Shown: piece after piece, positions 62,163 through 64,000 of the stretch
How the letters are laid out: each line of letters begins with the position of its first letter
Numbering within the stretch: position 1 is the stretch's first letter
Source of the DNA: Comamonadaceae bacterium
Lineage (GTDB): Bacteria > Pseudomonadota > Gammaproteobacteria > Burkholderiales > Burkholderiaceae_C
Reading direction: 5' to 3'
Length of the DNA: 64,000 bases
Assembly: GCA_947448735.1 (NCBI GenBank)
Contig: CANFOS010000014.1
Span: 1 to 64,000, forward strand
Program-made: the position numbers and the translations under genes
The notes under the pieces: model-generated
Database searches by the model: none
What the model saw: the letters and a program-made list of their open reading frames with translations, nothing else
What the model was told of the DNA's origin: nothing

Positions 62163-63398
62163 ATGGCTGACACACCGGATTCAGGCGTTGGTGTCACTCT
62201 GTACGACGCGCGACCTTTTTTTGAAAAGGCGTTACAGCACGGCATTCAACACCACATCATTGGCCGCGCCAAGCTTGACGCCATCCACAACGATGCGCCC
62301 AAAGGCATGGTGCAGATTGCACGCTACTTTGGTAGCGAGTTTTTACGACCCGAGCTTGAAAAAGCCAAGGAGCGCATCGTCAACCTGGTGAGCCTGCACC
62401 TGGAGCACACCCACGGCGGCGACCTGCAGGCAGCGGCGACGGCCTTGCGCGATCATTCCTTTTTGTCGCGCTCCAAAGCGGGCTCAGACATGCTCAAAGC
62501 CCTGATTGCCATGCCGCAAAACAGCCACTTTGGCATGAACGAGCAAGGCGGCTTCAGGGACGACCACATCCCCCAGTTGGCCAAATGGTCGCTGCGCAGC
62601 CTGGCCGATTACCAGTCCGAGCTGGCCAAGCGCGAGCAGGTGGCAACTGTCATTGATGCGGCTTTGTGGCTGGCGGCCGAGCTGGGTCTGGATGCAGACG
62701 ATCTGGAAGAAGCGGGCAAGGACGCACAAGCCGTGGTACGCACCGCCCTGCTGGTGCTGGCCACGCGGGGCAGCAGGCTGCCCGACTGGGTGGCGTTTGA
62801 CAAAATGATTGCTGGCCTGCGCAAAAAATACGCGTCAAATGAGGCCGGCTTTGTGCTGCTGATAGCCAAGACCCGACCCCAACAATTGCCTGCAGAATTT
62901 CAGGATGTGGTCAGCCAGGCACAGGAGTCCATCGGGCGCGATGCGGGCAAAATTCTGGACACCCGGCTCGCCACCCGCAAGCTGTTCGACCACATGCCCG
63001 CTTTCATGGGGCGTTATTTCTGGCTCGAAGATGGCTTGAGCGAGATCGACCACCATGACCGTTCAAATGCCAGCGCATGGGACAAGCTGACCGGCGGCAA
63101 CAGCGACGACAGCTCGTTGCTGACGCTGCTGTTTTGCGTGGCGGCCCATGCTGCGCCCAAAACGCTGTTGACCGAAAAAAGCGCTGCTACGCTGTTGCGC
63201 AAGGTTCAAAAAGCCGGCTTCAAGCCAGAAGCCGCCGAAGCCTTTGTGACCGCCAACGCCCCGGCGCAGTACCAAAACGACTACCAAGCGCTGTGGGCGT
63301 CGTTTGTGGACGAAGCCGGGAACATCTTCAACAGCGACGCGGTCGGCGCTTTGGATGATGCGGCGGCTTTGCTGCGCCGCGAATGCAACATCAAATAG
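62163..63398 (+). CDS. Protein of unknown function, gene 3 of 3
   Basis: 411 residues, soluble, mainly helical. Recognisable only as ALQHGIQHHIIGRAKLDAI, RDHSFLSRSKAGSDMLKAL and a C-terminal region with QNDYQALWASFVDEAGNIF. No known domain recalled, no signal or membrane segment. Same unit as genes 1 and 2. Confidence 0.7.
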   Translation: MADTPDSGVGVTLYDARPFFEKALQHGIQHHIIGRAKLDAIHNDAPKGMVQIARYFGSEFLRPELEKAKERIVNLVSLHLEHTHGGDLQAAATALRDHSFLSRSKAGSDMLKALIAMPQNSHFGMNEQGGFRDDHIPQLAKWSLRSLADYQSELAKREQVATVIDAALWLAAELGLDADDLEEAGKDAQAVVRTALLVLATRGSRLPDWVAFDKMIAGLRKKYASNEAGFVLLIAKTRPQQLPAEFQDVVSQAQESIGRDAGKILDTRLATRKLFDHMPAFMGRYFWLEDGLSEIDHHDRSNASAWDKLTGGNSDDSSLLTLLFCVAAHAAPKTLLTEKSAATLLRKVQKAGFKPEAAEAFVTANAPAQYQNDYQALWASFVDEAGNIFNSDAVGALDDAAALLRRECNIK

Positions 63399-63510
63399 CT
63401 TGCCCAACGCGGGTCAGCGAATACTCGCAAAGTGGTTGCAGCGTTTGCAAATTCGGTGCATCCTATGGGCACGTGCAGGCCATATTGCCTGCGGATTTTG
63501 GAGAACCAGC

Positions 63511-64000
63511 ATGCTATTGCCCAGTCCTTCCCATCTGATACGTGGCCCCGTTCTGGCCGCCCTGCTTTTGGGCCTGGCCTGCCTGCCACCCGCCAGGGCA
63601 GCAAGTGCCAGCACGGCGGCCAGCGCGCAAAGCATCATGGAGGCCATGGCCAAGGCCAATGCAGCGGTGGTCGGGGTCAAAGTGACCGCTGTCAAAGAGG
63701 CGCGCTCAGCGCGCACGCTGGGCTTGAACCGCAGCGGCTCGGGTGTGGTAATTGGTAGCGACGGCTTGATTCTGACCATCGGTTACCTGATGCTGGAGGC
63801 CGAGCAGATCGAAATTACCACCCAGGCGGGAAAAACCCTGCCCGCCGTGGCCGTGGCCTATGACCAGGCCACCGGCTTTGGCCTCATCAAGCCCTTGCTG
63901 CCTCTGCGGGGCGTGGTGCCGGTGGCGCTGGGCAGCCTGCAAGACGTGAACCCGGGCGAGCCGCTGATGGCCGCCACTGGCGCCACCGCCGACGGTGACG
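63511..64000 (+). CDS. Trypsin-like (S1C/DegP-type) protein without catalytic His and Asp, cut by window edge
   Basis: 163 codons in the window. A signal peptide is followed by GSGVVIGSDGLILTIGYLM. In DegP-type proteases the last part is TNNHVV, so the catalytic His becomes Tyr92. The later FGLIKP corresponds to DLAVLK, and the catalytic Asp becomes Gly122. The Ser region is beyond the edge. This is probably a pseudoprotease with scaffold or sensor function in the periplasm. GGAG lies before the ATG. Confidence 0.72.
   Translation, partial: MLLPSPSHLIRGPVLAALLLGLACLPPARAASASTAASAQSIMEAMAKANAAVVGVKVTAVKEARSARTLGLNRSGSGVVIGSDGLILTIGYLMLEAEQIEITTQAGKTLPAVAVAYDQATGFGLIKPLLPLRGVVPVALGSLQDVNPGEPLMAATGATADGD

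Noticed and set aside
1-64000. CRISPR arrays, insertion sequences, phage genes, rRNA
   Set aside because: Looked for by eye; no evidence in this window.

Overview
The window reads as a chromosomal segment of a betaproteobacterium of the order Burkholderiales, most likely Comamonadaceae (Polaromonas, Rhodoferax or Variovorax-like). This is an inference. It rests on several orphan Bug-type periplasmic receptors, a pcaIJF beta-ketoadipate operon, small hairpin-bearing intergenic repeats of the kind common in that family, and the style of the housekeeping genes (pepN, fbp, prfB, plsY, murB, recJ, lolCD). No rRNA, CRISPR array, phage gene, transposase or integrase was seen.

Layout. Positions 1-5.2 kb, minus strand: a gluconokinase fragment, two D-2-hydroxyacid dehydrogenases and pcaI-pcaJ-pcaF. 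Positions 5.4-9.9 kb: a DUF1841 protein, a diheme cytochrome c, a MoxR ATPase/VWA module with two small genes inside it, and tRNA-Arg(CCT). Positions 10.3-31.3 kb: a large catabolic cluster in alternating transcription units (Bug receptor, CMD protein, Asp/Glu racemase-like protein, cupin, TRAP transporter, EamA transporter, MmgE/PrpD, enoyl-CoA hydratase, polysaccharide-deacetylase-like hydrolase, CoA-transferase, amidase, PaaK-like ligase, GntR regulator, CitE lyase, MaoC hydratase, acyl-CoA dehydrogenase, two family III CoA-transferases, cupin). Positions 31.6-42 kb: two more Bug receptors, a Pht5-like protein, dcd, a pyroglutamyl peptidase, and a periplasmic binding protein coupled to a GGDEF/EAL protein. 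Positions 42-60.5 kb: conserved housekeeping genes. Positions 60.5-64 kb: a J-domain protein, three unrecognised proteins, and a trypsin-like protein that has lost catalytic residues.

The most interesting part is the 10.3-31.3 kb cluster. A palindrome of consensus TTGTMCGGACAWAT occurs six times. Every transcription unit in the cluster has a copy at its 5-prime end, including the cluster's own HutC-type GntR gene. At three units the palindrome starts 0-2 bp after a recognisable -10 box, as a repressor operator would. The enzyme set fits uptake of a small acid or cyclic imide, hydrolytic opening and deamidation, CoA activation, dehydrogenation, hydration and CitE-type cleavage. This pathway is a proposal from gene content. 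The substrate is not known.

Other points of note: the programmed +1 frameshift in prfB; a racemase-family protein lacking both catalytic cysteines; intergenic repeats captured in frame in coding sequences; and an inverted duplicated repeat bracketing a head-to-head gene pair whose start codons are only 7 bp apart.
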